Below, piece by piece: positions 48,735 through 60,394 of a stretch of 64,000 nt of DNA (position 1 is its first letter; each line of letters starts with the position of its first letter). The translations under genes were made by a program, and so were the position numbers. Under the pieces are notes generated by a model. The model ran no database searches. It saw only the letters and a program-made list of their open reading frames with translations, and had not been told where the DNA came from. The stretch is from Salvator merianae (lineage: Eukaryota; Chordata; Lepidosauria; Squamata; Teiidae): NCBI GenBank assembly GCA_003586115.2, contig QVOM02000034.1:130173936-130237935 (forward strand), in the 5' to 3' direction.

Positions 48735-49625
48735 TGTGTTTTATTTATTTACTTGTCTTAAACAGTGTCTTAAAATATTTAACAGTGTCTTAAAATGAGG
48801 AGAGAAAGTTGTTTTCTTAGCCAAAGTCATAGGTAAATAGGTGCGTCTTCAGTGCTCTCCTAAAAATGTAAAGTGAAAATGCCTGATGCATCTCAGGGGT
48901 GAAAGCATTCCAGACTGGGGCCCAACACTGAAAAGGCCCTATCCCAGGTGCACACCCTTCTAGCTACTGAAGGTGGTGGTACAACCAGAAGGGACTCATC
49001 TGCGGATCTTAAGGCATGGGCAGGTCGATATGGGAAAAGACATTCCTTTAGGTATTTGGGGCCCAAGCCATTTAGGGCTTTATAGGTGAAAGTTAAGACC
49101 TCGAATTGGGCTTGGTAGCAAATGTGCAGCCAGTGCAGTCCGTTTAAGATCAACATGATACGTATCTGGCCAGCCGTTCTGACCAGCTGTAGCTTCCAAA
49201 CTGTTTTCAAAGACAGCCCCATGTAGAGTGCATTACAATAATCCAGTCTGGAAGTTACCAAAGCATGGATTACTGTGGCCATATCATTTCTGTTCAGAAG
49301 GAGTTGTAGGTGGTGAACCAGCCATTGCTAGAGGAAGAGACTCTTAGCCACTGCCTCCATCTGAGCTTCAAGCATCAGCGCAGTTTCCAAGAGTACTCCC
49401 AGATATCGCACCTGTCCTTTCCAGGGCAAAGTGACCCCATCAAGGACCAAATGTCTCCCAACTTCACAGATTTGTGACCCTGTGACACACAGCACATCTG
49501 TCTTGTCTGGATTCAGCTTCAATTTATTGAACTTCATCCAGCCCATTACTGCCTCAAGGTACCTGTCAAGAACTTCAACCACCTGTCCTGATTCAGATGC
49601 AAGCAAGCGATAGAGCTGGGTGTAG
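48735..49625 (-). mobile_element. L2/CR1-group LINE, best-preserved 3' part
   Basis: The minus-strand frame 49328-49606 gives MKFNKLKLNPDKTDVLCV, then GQVRYLGVLLE. The frame 48893-49282 gives HALVTSRLDYCNALYMGLSLKTVWKLQLV, then LNGLHWLHICYQAQFEVLTFTYKALNGLGPKYLKE, then FSVLGPSLECFHP. This is the whole C-terminal third of the LINE protein with only one break, so this is the youngest-looking copy of the family in the window. The 3' end near 48735 includes a 20-bp tandem duplication (48761-48796). Confidence 0.88.
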
Positions 49626-50471
49626 CTGCTAGAATGTTCCTAAGAGTTCTCAAATTCAAATTTCCAGTCATCCATAAAAGAAAGCAGGATAACCTTGGAT
49701 CAGATACTTCCTTCTAAGGAGAAAATGGAGGTTCACAGTACCCTGAGTTCATCAAAGGTGTGATAAATGTCATAAATAAAATGGGCATTTTGCTAATAAA
49801 AATCATACTTACAATTTTTAATGCATTATGTTTCCAAGTTTGGGGGAAGTCATAACTCAAAACTAATTTTATATCTCAAGATTAATATTCTGAAAGCACA
49901 CCCTAACCTGGACTCCTGAACTCATTACATATTCTTCAAGCAAAGAATCAAATATTAACAAGCTAGCATTATGTGTGGTGATAGTGATAAATTATAACAA
50001 TCACATATCATGAAAATGAGTTGTCTTTTTTCAACTTTTCATTCTTCAGTCAAAAATAAGGTTTCATGAATATGTTGGCTCTTCAAGAATGTGTTGTCTT
50101 ATGTCTTCTTTTTTTTTTAGAATCTGTTATCTCCATACAGATTCAATCAAGATAAATCTACCATATTTTGTACCTTATATGACTAACTGGCATATGAGAC
50201 ACACCAGTAATTTGGGACAGAATATTTAGGATATATACATATTTTTTAAAGGATAGAGTGGTTTTAACATAATTTTTTTGGAGGAAAAAGTTGACTCTTA
50301 CATACCAAAAAGGCATTATTCCCTATAAGACCACAAATAACAGCAGCATATCACTCATGTTTCATTTCAGCAAAGATACTAAAAGTAGGATCCATACAAT
50401 TAATAGGCATTTAATACCAATTTAACACATATCACCTCTGTTAAAGAATTAAGCCCCACTCTGATGAGTCA

Positions 50472-50665
50472 GGAGTGGTTGTAGCTCAGAGGTAGAGCAA
50501 ACTGCCTGGAAAGCAGAGGGTTGCCGGTTCTAACCCCAGACTCTGCCTGGAATTAGGCAGTGGCAAACCGCTTCTGTATCTCTGCCAAGAAAATTGCTCA
50601 GAGGTGCCCATGCAGTCAACCAGGCAGGCGTCAGCCACAACTCAGTGGTAGTCAACAATGAATCA
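50472..50665 (+). mobile_element. tRNA-headed SINE
   Basis: The head has an A-box (TAGCTCAGAGGTAG, 50482-50495) and a B-box (GGTTCTAACCCC, from 50526), followed by a conserved body (GGCAGTGGCAAACCGCTTCTGTATCTCTGCCAAGAAAA in part) and the tail ACTCAGTGGTAGTCAACAATG. Same family as the copies at 56828 and 62543. The tail resembles RTE-type LINE ends, which would supply the enzyme. Not a tRNA gene, because the acceptor-stem half is not closed. Confidence 0.8.
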
Positions 50666-53600
50666 TGAGCCTGGCCAAAATGCTTCTTCTTCCTCTCCTT
50701 TGAAAGGCTTGAAAAACATCCTTAATATAATAGGCCACTATAAAAATGAAACTAGACCTTGATAATAGAAATGAAAGGAAAACACTCAAAGTTATTATGA
50801 GTTAGCAGAAATTATGTTTGGTGAACAAGTACCAAACATTAATTTTCAGAGTTGTAGCTGATCTTCCATAGTCAGTAGACTAGAAGCTTGTTGTGTAAAA
50901 CTGCTACTATCTTCAGTGTCTGTACTGCATGCATATACTTGGCTTATCTTGAGTGTACTTTTTGAAGAAACTTTGTTTAATTTCTTTTATGCTTCACAGG
51001 AGAGATGCAAGCTAGCTTTTTCTTGTCTTAGGTTACACCCATTGTTCACCATCTCTCTTAGAGCAGCATAAAAAGGATGCTCCTCAATACTCTTAATGTA
51101 CACAACATACATAAATGCAGATTAACTATGAATGGGGTGGTGGTAGTAAGGTTTATTTAATGAGAAGAGGAGAACAATTTCATAACCTGAGAGGAGCACA
51201 TCTTTATCTCTCCTCTCACGCTTCTGAGCACCAACTCTACTATAACTTTTTTTCTCCTTTTTTTTAATACTCTGCAAATTAGCAGGATCTTCGTGTATCA
51301 GAAGAACTTGCCTCAAGAATTGCATCTGATCCTACCAAGACATTAGCTATCCTTATGCCCTTTGAAAGCTGGTAGTACTGAGACCATCTATAATGCCTCC
51401 TAATTATGGAGCACTGTAACAGCCTAACATTATCAAAGGTAATGCTCTTCACATGGCTTTTTTCAATTAAGTACCGCTAAAGACTTAAAAATAGTCTCAC
51501 AAAGAAACAGCACATACTACTAGCCTATTACAAAGATCATAAAGGCCAAATAATCCCATGCTAAGCACAAGAACATCATCCAACTCCTTAAACAAACATA
51601 TGGAGTTGCATGCTTTGAAGCTGTAGATAAAACAGCTAGAAGCCAAATTTAAAAAATCAAGCTAGCAATAACCACTAACATTTTTTGAACATCCAACACA
51701 CTTAATGGCAAAGAAAAATTATCATCACCTTATAAATTATTATTTGCTTTACTCTCTGTGGAATAGCTCAGAACAGAGAAGAAGAGTAGAGTAAGTTACC
51801 TAAAGTTATTTACTAAGTGAATGTAGAGACAAAGTTCTCATATTCCTAGTTCAGCATCATAAGCACCTGTACACTACAACAGTGGTCACACTGAAAAGCC
51901 TATGCCAAGTCAGTGATGACAAAAGTCTCCCTACCACTTTCAATATACCAGGATTTTGGCCAAAACTGTTTTTCCAAGTCACAATGAGTTCTAAATCCTA
52001 GTTGTTCTGCCTCCTAAAATCTGTTACTGTGGTGATCTAACCTGCACCAAAAACTGCTAGCATCCTCTCCTGTATGGTCTTTGTACAGAGCCTTTATGGG
52101 AAGTATTAATAGTTTCTGCTTAAGAAATGTTTACACAACAATTCTGCACAAGCACAGAAAATAGGAGAATAATGCTGGACATAAAACAGCTGGTCTGAGT
52201 TATTATTCTTATATCAACACTTTTTCTGCTCTTCTTTAAGTTCCAAGCATGCATGTCGTTCTCTGTGGTGAAGTCTTGGGAGTCTGAAGGGGACACTGGC
52301 TGATCTCTTGAAAATGTTTGACCTACTGTGCCCAGATATGGCTCCTTGACCCTCTCCATATCTAATAAAACATTGAATTATTAAGTAAAGTAAAAAGTCA
52401 AGTAGGACAGCATATGTAATTCCTTCTCTTCATTTGAACACCTTTGTGTGATAGGTTAGGCCAAGAGCATATGCTCTGCCCAAAGTTACCAAGGAGGGAT
52501 TTGAACATAGGTCTCCCTGATTTGGGTGGATCATTTAATCAAGTTATGCAAGAGTTTAAGAGACATGTCAGAATGGATGCTTTGGGTTCCTTAATTTAAT
52601 GGATATAATTAAAACATAAGTTTCAAGGTGATGGGCTTGAGAAGTAATAGCTGTCTTCTTTAATGTTCTCCTCTCAAACTGTCAATTTCAAGAAGCCAAA
52701 GACACAGTACACTATTGTACAAACAAAATGAAATCTGGGATACCAACCTCACAAAAGTCAATTGAGAGTGACAGAGACAACAGCTTTGAACACAATGTTT
52801 TTCAAACTATGCTCCTACACCATTCACTGGTATCCAGAAAGCTGATACATGAATGCTTTGCAGTTGCATCATAGTTTCTCTACGTTTAAGAAGCATTGTT
52901 TTAAACTAATATATTTCCTTACTGCCCTTCATACTCCCATAAAAAGATGAGAACTCTAAAGTAAAATGTGCGAAACTTCTGCTGCTGTAAATGTGCTAAA
53001 TATGTCTAAGTCTCAGCAATGTTGTATATGTTATCCAAACTTATCACTTGCTCTTATTCTAGCCTCCTTTTTTCCAAAGGGAGAACTGACAATGGTGCTG
53101 AAAAGTATTTTCACATTGAACAAAACTCCATCTTCCTGATAGTCTGAAAGATCACATAAAATAAAGTAAGTTATCTTTCTCATAGGCCTTGAGTTGTTCT
53201 GTTTTACACATGCTAAGACTATAATTGCAAAAATGCTTAGTTATAGGACAAATTCTAATTTGTAAGGTTTGCAGCTCATAATCCTAAATATTTATTTTAG
53301 GTTTATATCTAGTGCAGCAGTGTTCTTGCAAATATAGCTTTTATAACAACTTGTGCTTCCTCAAATTACAACAACAATGAAAAGTATAACATTTAGACTA
53401 CAAATGCTATTTTTTTCTCTTAAGGATACAAATAAAATTTCCAAAACTTAGATAATACTGAGGAATACAGACTCTGATATCACATGACTATAAATCCAAA
53501 TCCTTGAAGGTGAATATAATACATTCTCTAATATTCATCAGGTATTTGAGGCTCTATCTTCTTTTAAGCAAACATAATAGATACAGAAAAGCATAAATAC

Positions 53601-54600
53601 AGGCAAGTGATCCTACATACATGAACCCAAATATGGGATGAAACAGAACAATGATGCTTACGCTGAATTTCAGACATCCTTCTAAATTATTACATCAAAA
53701 AGTGTCTACACTCATATGCTTACAAAGAATCAAATTATAAAACAATGACTTTTTAACATGGATTTATGAGGATATCTCAAGCACAGGTAATCCCTGAAAT
53801 GAAAAGCAAAGGAAAACCACACTATGTCCACTATCACTTGCTAGGGTACAAAAGACTAGAAAGTTATATCCCTGCCTTTCAAGAAAAAAAAATCAAACCT
53901 AAGAGAAGATTACGCTGGCTTTATTCCCTGGCCAGTGAAAAAGCTGTTGCCATGAGAATGCTGTCACCTTTCTATTAAGTACAATCTGCTCCAATTACCA
54001 ATTAAATCCTGCTAAATGGTGAGGTGGGTTCTTTGTAAGAGTCCATTAGGATGCTGTACCTCAAGCAGATGTTTGTACACAGCTTTAAAACTGACTAAGA
54101 GGCAACATATAAATCTTCATAATATACAAAGACTACACAAATCCTAGATAAATGCTGGACCCAGATAAAACCTCAAAAGCAAGAGGGATACTGGGAGTTT
54201 CAGGACAGTATTTTTTTCCAGTGACTTTTGAAAAACAATCCTTTCACAGATAACACATGAAACATGGAAATTATTGTATTACAGAATGCAATAAAAGAAT
54301 AAAGCACAGTAAGCTGTTAAAGAAGTGAACTAATGTGATGCTACTAATGCATACAGTAGAAATTTTTAAGGCTAAATCCATCAACTCCTCAAATGTGTAC
54401 AGTATGGAGATGTAAATGGACAACAGGTCAATAAAAATGGTCTTTTCAGATTTTTGCAGACCTTCACATGCTCAGTCCTTGTATGCCTTACCAGAGTTAC
54501 CCTCATGTTTACCAAGATGAGCTTACTGTGATCCTCACTTTGTCCTAAAACCCAACACATGGAAACCCTCAAAATCTTGAAGTAATAGCAAGATATTAGT
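50666..54600. other. Intronic sequence; MIR-like fragment near 52440-52525
   Basis: No exon. An inverted MIR-like core lies at 52440-52525 (AAGTTACCAAGGAGGGATTTGAAC). A similar decayed one may be at 51770-51860. Confidence 0.4.
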
Positions 54601-54604
54601 TTAC

Positions 54605-54720
54605 ACCAGGGCCAGCCAACATGGTGCCTCCAAATGCTTTTGGTTTACACCTCCCATCACTTAATCCATGAGCAATATCATCTGGCACTAATGAGATACA
54701 GGAGTCCAGCACACAGAAAA
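54605..54720. repeat. Dispersed squamate-type palindromic repeat
   Basis: GGCCAGCCAACATGGTGCCTCC, then CACCTCCCATCAC. Start of the same repeat as 35905 and 58070. Confidence 0.5.
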
Positions 54721-55617
54721 CACCCCATTGTTCCTCACCAATACAGAGCAGCACTTAATCAAAGATAGCGGTTAACAATTATTAAAATTTCCAAGCCCCA
54801 AAACAGGAGGGCATCAGTAATTCTAGGATAGGGTGCCACCTAGCTTCCTTCTGAAATGCTTGGCAGTTAACCTTTAAGGTGCCCTTTTCCCAGGTTCCTT
54901 ACCAAAACCAGTATAGAGGGACTTTGAATCCATTAGAAAAACAACCATCACCCCGCAGCAGAGACATGCCTCACGCCCTTCAACAAAGGAAAAGAGACTG
55001 CTTGTCCAAAAACTCCTGCCCTACCTCACTGCAAACACACACATTTTCTCCCTCACCAGCTTCCTAAAACGGAGTCTTATAAAAAAAAAGGTCATGTTTT
55101 TAGGAAATCTGTGGAAGAGGGCGGATAAACAGATCAGATTAGGGGGCAGAAGCTACAACTGTATGTCCTCCACGCAGCACTGCGAACTAGGGTGAATGCA
55201 GATGATCAGGGCAGAGCCGACAACACAGAGATGGGAGGAACCCAAGCAAATCGAAGCAGAATGCAGCACAAGACCACTCAAGTCTCTGCTGCCTCTATTA
55301 CCGTCTCACCTGCCCCAATCGGGGTGTGGGGGAGATCAGGTGCTTTAACACCTGACCATCCCCCCCCTCCGAAAGCAAAAACCTTCCATTTTTCTGCTCC
55401 AATCCATCCTCTTATTACTCTGTTCGTTCTACCTTTTTCTCACCGTTCACCCTCTCACCCAGTTAACAGCCACTCATGTGCACCCTCGTTTTATCCATGC
55501 TGCTTCCATACACCTCTCACCCTCACCAAAACACCTCCTATTCCCCTCCCGCCGAACCGTTAATTTCTTTCCCCCTGAATTTCTCCTTCCCTCCGTTCCC
55601 CTTCTAAGCGCAGGTAC

Positions 55618-55686
55618 CTCATACTGGATGTACTGCTTCCGCCACTCCGGGGTGATGTGCGCGGAAAGGTGCTCGGCGAACTTCAT
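55618..55686 (-). CDS. XPR1: XPR1 exon 1, coding part (start codon to donor)
   Basis: First coding exon of the phosphate exporter XPR1, historically also named as a gammaretrovirus receptor, a multi-pass membrane protein. Read on the minus strand it gives 23 codons beginning [18 protein letters not shown] and ending IQYE. This is the N-terminal helix of the cytosolic SPX domain, which senses inositol pyrophosphates. The ATG has A at -3. The exon ends at GAG followed by a GT donor (GTACC, plus-strand 55613-55617), phase 0. The next exon resumes exactly where the known protein does. Tyr22 and, in exon 2, Lys26 are at the positions of the conserved SPX phosphate-binding cluster; that role is family knowledge. 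The open frame continues past the donor to 55474, but that part reads intron and is not protein. The exon lies in a CpG-rich promoter. Identification is by recognition of the protein start, and the match to exon 2 makes it very firm. Confidence 0.96.
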
Positions 55687-56027
55687 CCTGCTCCCGCCGT
55701 CGGCTGCTCAGCCCTGCCCAGCCGAGCCACCGCTGCCTTCTCCTTCACCGTCTTCCCTCGGCCCTGTCCGGTGCCGGCTCAGCGGAAGCAGGACCTCCGG
55801 GACCTCTGAAGTGCCTCCTGGCGGCGCTTCTGCGGGCAGAGACGGACCGGGGCTGGTATCGCCGCCAGCGCACATGAGCCCCTGCCTCGCGACCGTCTTC
55901 CTCACCACACTGGCACCAGCACCGGCTCGCCTCTCCCGCTCAGGGTCGGCTCGGCGCTGCCGCCGCCCACTGCGGCCCCGCCGCCGCCTCCAGCGCTCCC
56001 GCAGCTGCAGCAGCAACTGCCACCTCC

Positions 56028-56038
56028 GCCGCCATCTT
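56028..56038 (-). promoter_or_regulatory. YY1-type site near the inferred XPR1 start site
   Basis: The minus strand reads AAGATGGCGGC, the extended YY1 motif, in the same direction as XPR1 transcription. In CpG-island promoters this motif usually lies within the first tens of bases of the transcript. It is the best sequence hint for where transcription starts. Confidence 0.6.
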
Positions 56039-56084
56039 TCCTCTCCTCTATCCGCTAAGCCCGCCTTCCCATACTAGCCATGCT

Positions 56085-56092
56085 TGACGTCA
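56085..56092. promoter_or_regulatory. CRE palindrome in XPR1 promoter
   Basis: Exact TGACGTCA, the full cAMP-response element bound by CREB/ATF factors. It is just upstream of the YY1-type site in the XPR1 CpG island, about 400 bp 5' of the start codon. The sequence match is exact; its use in vivo is inferred from position. Confidence 0.6.
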
Positions 56093-56400
56093 TCACCACA
56101 GTAACCGCCTCCCTCCCAAAGACAGCGAGCTCGGAGCCACGGAGACGAGAAAGGGGGAGAAAATTGTTAACCACGCCCATTTCTCCTCTTCCAGTTCCCG
56201 CAAGGCGAAAAGGATGCCAGGAGCTCTGAAGAGGGCGGGGCCAGCATCCGACTTGTCCTCTTGGGATACGCCCATTGGTCTTGGATCTTCACAGAAAGGG
56301 TACCACGCCCCCTTTTCTTGCGCTTCTAGCAGCGGCCGAAGGAAACGTCGTTCTTCTTGCCCTTGAGATAAGCTCTATATCTGTAAAACAATTGCTTACG

Positions 56401-56813
56401 TAGTTAAGATCTAAAGAGTAAAATTTAATGCGCAGGAAACAAAGCATATCTACCTTCTTGATCTAAACACGCGAGTGTATCAAGGAACTGTCCATCATCC
56501 CCTTTTAGTTTTCGATTTTCCATTAACCTGTATGATATTAACCTTTTTACTTCTTTGCTATCCCTTGACCGACCCGAGAGTTTCTGCTGCACAAAGCAAG
56601 GTCTGACTTCGCACCTGCTCCATTCAATTTAGAGGTACATGCCAATTAGGGGGAATTAAATTGAGCTTGCTGCTTGCTCCGGGTGCACATCATGGACAGT
56701 GCTCTGCCACTCACGTGTTTCATATAAGAGTAAGAAACCGGGTATTGATCCAAATAAATAAACCATTATTTCATTTTTTTTTAAAAAAAACTAAAGATGG
56801 TAAATGCAAATCA
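56401..56813. other. Upstream flank of XPR1, no gene
   Basis: Ordinary AT-rich sequence between the CpG island and the first SINE. No divergent gene exon could be seen. Confidence 0.4.
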
Positions 56814-56827
56814 CATCTGTCACACTT

Positions 56828-57019
56828 CGTTGTTGGGTACCATTGAGTCATGGCCAACTCCTGACTGATTGCACAGGCACCTCCAAGGGTACCTCTATGC
56901 AGTTTTCTTGGCAGAAGTATGAATTGGTTTGCCATTGCCTTCTGGGGAGAGGCTGGGGATCAAACTGGTAACCCTCTGCTTTTCAGGCAGATTGCTTTAC
57001 CACTGAGCTACAGCCACTC
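56828..57019 (-). mobile_element. tRNA-headed SINE with intact target duplication
   Basis: A complete, reverse-oriented copy of the SINE: B-box complement GGGATCAAACTGG, A-box complement CCACTGAGCTACAG, body TGGTTTGCCATTGCCTTC, and a tail that ends in CAACAACG rather than poly(A). It is flanked by an exact 14-bp target duplication, CATCTGTCACACTT (56814-56827 and 57020-57033). A young insertion just upstream of the XPR1 promoter. Confidence 0.88.
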
Positions 57020-57329
57020 CATCTGTCACACTTGGAACTCCATAAAATTTGATGATGAGCAGGTTGTAGTTAGAATCACAGAGCATCACGTTTGCATGCA
57101 GAAATGATGGCAAAGTCTGTTAGTATTGCTGATAACAAAACTGTGAGGATCTGCCTATGTAGCCACCAGAACAAGAGTGAACACTGAATACATTGAATAT
57201 TTACTTAAAACCTTAATTTGCTTTTACTATAATTTAACTATAATATAACTGCTAAATTGAAATATAGCTGTGTTTTGCCTTGATATATCAAGCCATCTGT
57301 CTACCCTTGAAGGGCAGATCAAGTGCTTT

Positions 57330-57700
57330 GAGGTGTTTTTGCACTTTCCACTTTAGAATAGGATAATTATCCCATTCTAATGTGGAATGGACCATGCAGT
57401 GTGGACACTGTCCGCACTGCAAGACCCTAGATGTGAATGCCAGCAGGATACCAGCATTTGCACTGTGAATGCTGGTACCCTGCTCCCAATCTTCACCATG
57501 ACAGCAGTGGGGAAGCATCCAGCCGCTGCCATGGCAACCGGCAGTGCTACAGAGTGTGCAGGTATGATCACACAGGTGCAACCACTGTGCACCATGCATC
57601 TGTGCAGCCGCAGCTGCTATGCACCAGAAGCAGGTGCAAATGCACTTGTCTGGGAGCAGGATAGCTGATGCTCACTAGCTTAAAGTGCAAAAAGGCCCCC
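57330..57700 (+). mobile_element. GC-rich MITE, family A, short copy
   Basis: About 370 bp with inverted ends (AGGTGTTTTTGCACTTTCC and the complement of GGGCCTTTTTGCACTTTA). A hairpin (about 57352-57379) near the left end, TTAGAATAGGATAATTATCC, pairs with its complement. Related to 43575-43996 (inverted) and 47411-48162. Confidence 0.7.
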
Positions 57701-57812
57701 AATTCCTTAAGCTATCTGAAAAAAAGACAAATTTAGTAAAATCCTTAATAGTCATCAGCCATCACCTAAGAAGGCATGTTTAAGACAGTCATAGAATATA
57801 TATCACAGCAAA

Positions 57813-57866
57813 TATATATATTTTTGTCTTTAACAATCACATATATATTTTTGTCTTTAACAATCT
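57813..57866 (+). repeat. Tandem duplication, about 28 bp
   Basis: ATATATATTTTTGTCTTTAA occurs twice in a row, followed each time by CAATC. Confidence 0.8.
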
Positions 57867-57884
57867 ATATCTAACTTGCTATGT

Positions 57885-58065
57885 ATTTGTTACATTTGTA
57901 GCCTGCCTTTCTTCTCAAGAGTCAAAGACAGCAAACATTATTCTCTTTCCCTCCACTTTATCTTCAAAAGACCCTGTGAGGTAAGCTACACTGAGAGGCA
58001 ATAACAGATACAAGGTAACCCAGTGTATTCTGCCAAGCAGAAATGTGAATCCTGCACCCCACCCT
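57885..58065 (-). mobile_element. MIR-like SINE core
   Basis: ACCCTGTGAGGTAAGCTACACTGAGAGGC, then AAGGTAACCCAGTG, then TGTGAATCCTGCACC. The inverted MIR-type core, same family as 37155. Confidence 0.6.
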
Positions 58066-58069
58066 AGGC

Positions 58070-58200
58070 CAGAGCTGTTCAACAGCAGCCTTCCTGGCAT
58101 TTCAGGACTACAGCTCCCATCAGCCCCAACCAAGTTTGCCAGAGGCAAAGAATAAATGGGAAACTCAGACACATCTGGAGGGCCACAGCTGGACAAATTA
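58070..58200. repeat. Dispersed squamate-type palindromic repeat
   Basis: Most complete copy here: AGGACTACAGCTCCCATCAGCCCC and a terminal ATCTGGAGGGCCACAGC. Known from reptile genomes as a common palindromic short repeat. Confidence 0.55.
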
Positions 58201-60390
58201 GAACACTATAATTATATAGTAATAGGGACATGTGACTTGTGTCTCCGGGGTGATGTGTCAGAGGAAAAAAATAGAGCCAGACAAATCATTCCGGTATGAT
58301 TTCTCAAGTGGGAAGTAAAGGAGATTGGGCAGCTAGTATTATCACTCCCTGTTTGTAGATATTAGGACTGGATTACAAATACAGTAATTCATTTAAAGAC
58401 AGTCAGCAAGATCAGGGGTATGATCATACTAGGATCTTTAAAACCACCCAAATAAAATGAGTGAATAATTCCTAGGTGCACATAAAAAAAGCCTTCCAAA
58501 CATTTATTTAAATAGACAGCTTAAAGCTTACCTGAAGTGCAGCCTATTCACTTCAACAGGCAACCTACCATGACTGCAAGGGGTGCTGCTCACCGATTGG
58601 CCACAGACTAGGATATCCCTGGTTCTTTGCTGAAGCAGTTTTCTCCTGTTCAACTCCTTAGCTGCCACTTTTTTAGTTTGTAAACAAAATCACACTTAAA
58701 TTAATTTCATTTTGGTAGAAGAATGAAACTCAAGTCTCTCTCTCTCCACTCTGCATTACTAGATGAAGTCTATTGTGCTTTTTAAGTATATTTCCAAAGA
58801 AGGCAGGATAAGAGTAATTTTTTTAGTTTCAGCTTCCTTCAAGTAGAATTAATTAGAATTGAGTTCAAAAGGAATCTCTTCCTGGCTGCTGGCAAGAGCT
58901 TGCTTGTGCCCCTGTCCGATTGTCCAATGGGTTTTTGTGGGTCTTATTGATTGCCTCACTGCAACAGACAATTCAAGGCTGTGATTGGTGGAGGCACTCC
59001 CTGCTCCGTTTGGCTCAAGGAGTGAAGTGACCCAAGAGTTGTTCTCTCCCAGCTGTTGAAGGGACACTTAATTACAGGCTTGGAGATGGAGTAAGGTGCA
59101 TTTTCTTTATTTCCAGTTTGTCCTCCCAGGGCTAAGTTCACCCAGAAGGCAACTGAAATATCTAGTCTGAACACACCCCAGGGCTGCTATGAAAAGTGAA
59201 CTGGGAATTTCCTGCTACATAGCTGAAATAACTGAGCACAAATTAGTAAATCTTCCTCTGGTGGCTGCTCAAAGCTGCCAAAGTCTATGGAAGTAGATGT
59301 TATCTATTATCAAGTAAATAGCTTTCTGCTGGCTCTCCTTTTGTTAATTAATAATCCCATATTAATAAGTGACCTGTTCTATGTTATTGTTGTTATAACG
59401 TTCTACTAGAAAACACAGAGCACTATAAAGGACTTAGACAGTTGTTACTACACAGGAGAATTTCCCAGTGGACTGTGCCTTTTAGTATTTTATCCATGTC
59501 TTCAAATTCATCCAGTCAAGCAGAAAAGCTAAAATGCAGTGATTCTGAATTTGATTAAAATTCCTCCTACGCACTAAATGGCAGGTATTTTTTTCTAAGA
59601 TGCAGTAGCACAAAAGGACAAATCAAGCCACCTACGTGTATATTTTTTTCTTAAAGCAATACATTGAAACCCTATAAGAACGCTTTCCCATTGTTGACAA
59701 AGTACTCAAGGAGCACCACTGGAAACAAGCAAGACAAATTACTGGGAGGTTTTTTCTCTTCAAATTGGATCACTTAGGGCACACTCTATAATCCATATAT
59801 GACTACATATCTTGAGATAAAGCTCTGCAAGTGGCAATGTTTTCACATAACTTTATTACTTATTTATTTGTATTTCTATCATGACTTACACCTAGGGGTC
59901 CCAGGGTGGGTCACAGTAAAACTTTGTGGAGATGTAAGAGCAGTATCATTCTGTTGTATCTTTACTGCTGGCACAGCTCCACCAATAAATGGTCCACACT
60001 AAGGCATGGCAAGACAAAATGTTGTGGACAGGAGAGTCAAGCAACAAACATGAGGCATCTTTACAATCCCTGAGACCTTGATAATGTACCCCATCACTGG
60101 TACAATTCCGTGCAAGCTACAGAAATTTTAAAATGCAAAAACTGGATGCTGCTATTATTAACCCTTCCCCACAAAGATTATGACACTATCCAAAACTATT
60201 AAAGCATTTGTAGGGCTTGAGGTGAATCGTATCTTGTGCTCATTATTGCAGTTTGGAGACATGGAGTACATATGCATTGACATTTGTCCCTCCTCCAAGC
60301 ATGAAACTCAGGGTAGATGTCCTTATTTTCCTCTAGGGTCAGCACTGCCATTATAAGAATGCAAATTATTCAGGTTAACTCTGCGGCTTG
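58201..60390. other. Upstream flank, no gene; LINE tail at 59850-59990
   Basis: Several ATTGG/CCAAT motifs lie between 58590 and 59000 but no open frame follows. 59850-59990 shows the complement of an L2-type tail (ACTTATTTATTTGTATTTCTATC, then GGGTGGGTCACA). Confidence 0.45.
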
Positions 60391-60394
60391 CCAA

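Larger units (their letters stand above)
37649..55617 (-). other. XPR1 intron 1
   Basis: Bounded by the exon 1 donor and the exon 2 acceptor, 17,969 bp. It contains LINE fragments at 38930-40260, 40262-40672, 43380-44480 and 48735-49625, GC-rich MITEs at 43575-43996 and 47411-48162, a SINE at 50472-50665 and a MIR-like fragment near 52440. The rest is AT-rich sequence with no recognisable exon on either strand. Confidence 0.85.
55600..56380 (-). promoter_or_regulatory. XPR1: XPR1 CpG-rich promoter and 5'UTR region
   Basis: This block is far richer in G+C and CpG than anything nearby and surrounds the XPR1 start codon, so it is read as the CpG-island promoter. Reading on the minus strand towards the ATG, the visible sites are a CCAAT box (ATTGG on plus, 56274-56278), a GC box GGGCGGGGC (56233-56241), a full CRE TGACGTCA (56085-56092) and a YY1-type AAGATGGCGGC (minus strand, 56028-56038). 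YY1 sites of this form often lie just downstream of TATA-less start sites, so transcription probably starts near 56040-56090, giving a 5'UTR of roughly 350-400 nt. The start site itself is inferred. Long open frames on both strands here (for example 55478-56077 plus) are a by-product of high GC and few stop codons. Confidence 0.85.

Noticed and set aside
50472..50545. tRNA gene
   Set aside because: A- and B-boxes are present but the acceptor stem does not close and the unit is repeated with a SINE body and tail. The same applies at 17478 and 62543.
55478..56077. 199-residue open frame on the plus strand across the XPR1 promoter
   Set aside because: Low-complexity Pro/Ser/Arg-rich translation of a CpG island, antisense to XPR1 exon 1, no recognisable domain.
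58850..59180. Endogenous retrovirus LTR
   Set aside because: CCAAT motifs alone; no TG..CA ends, primer-binding site, or viral coding region found anywhere in the window.
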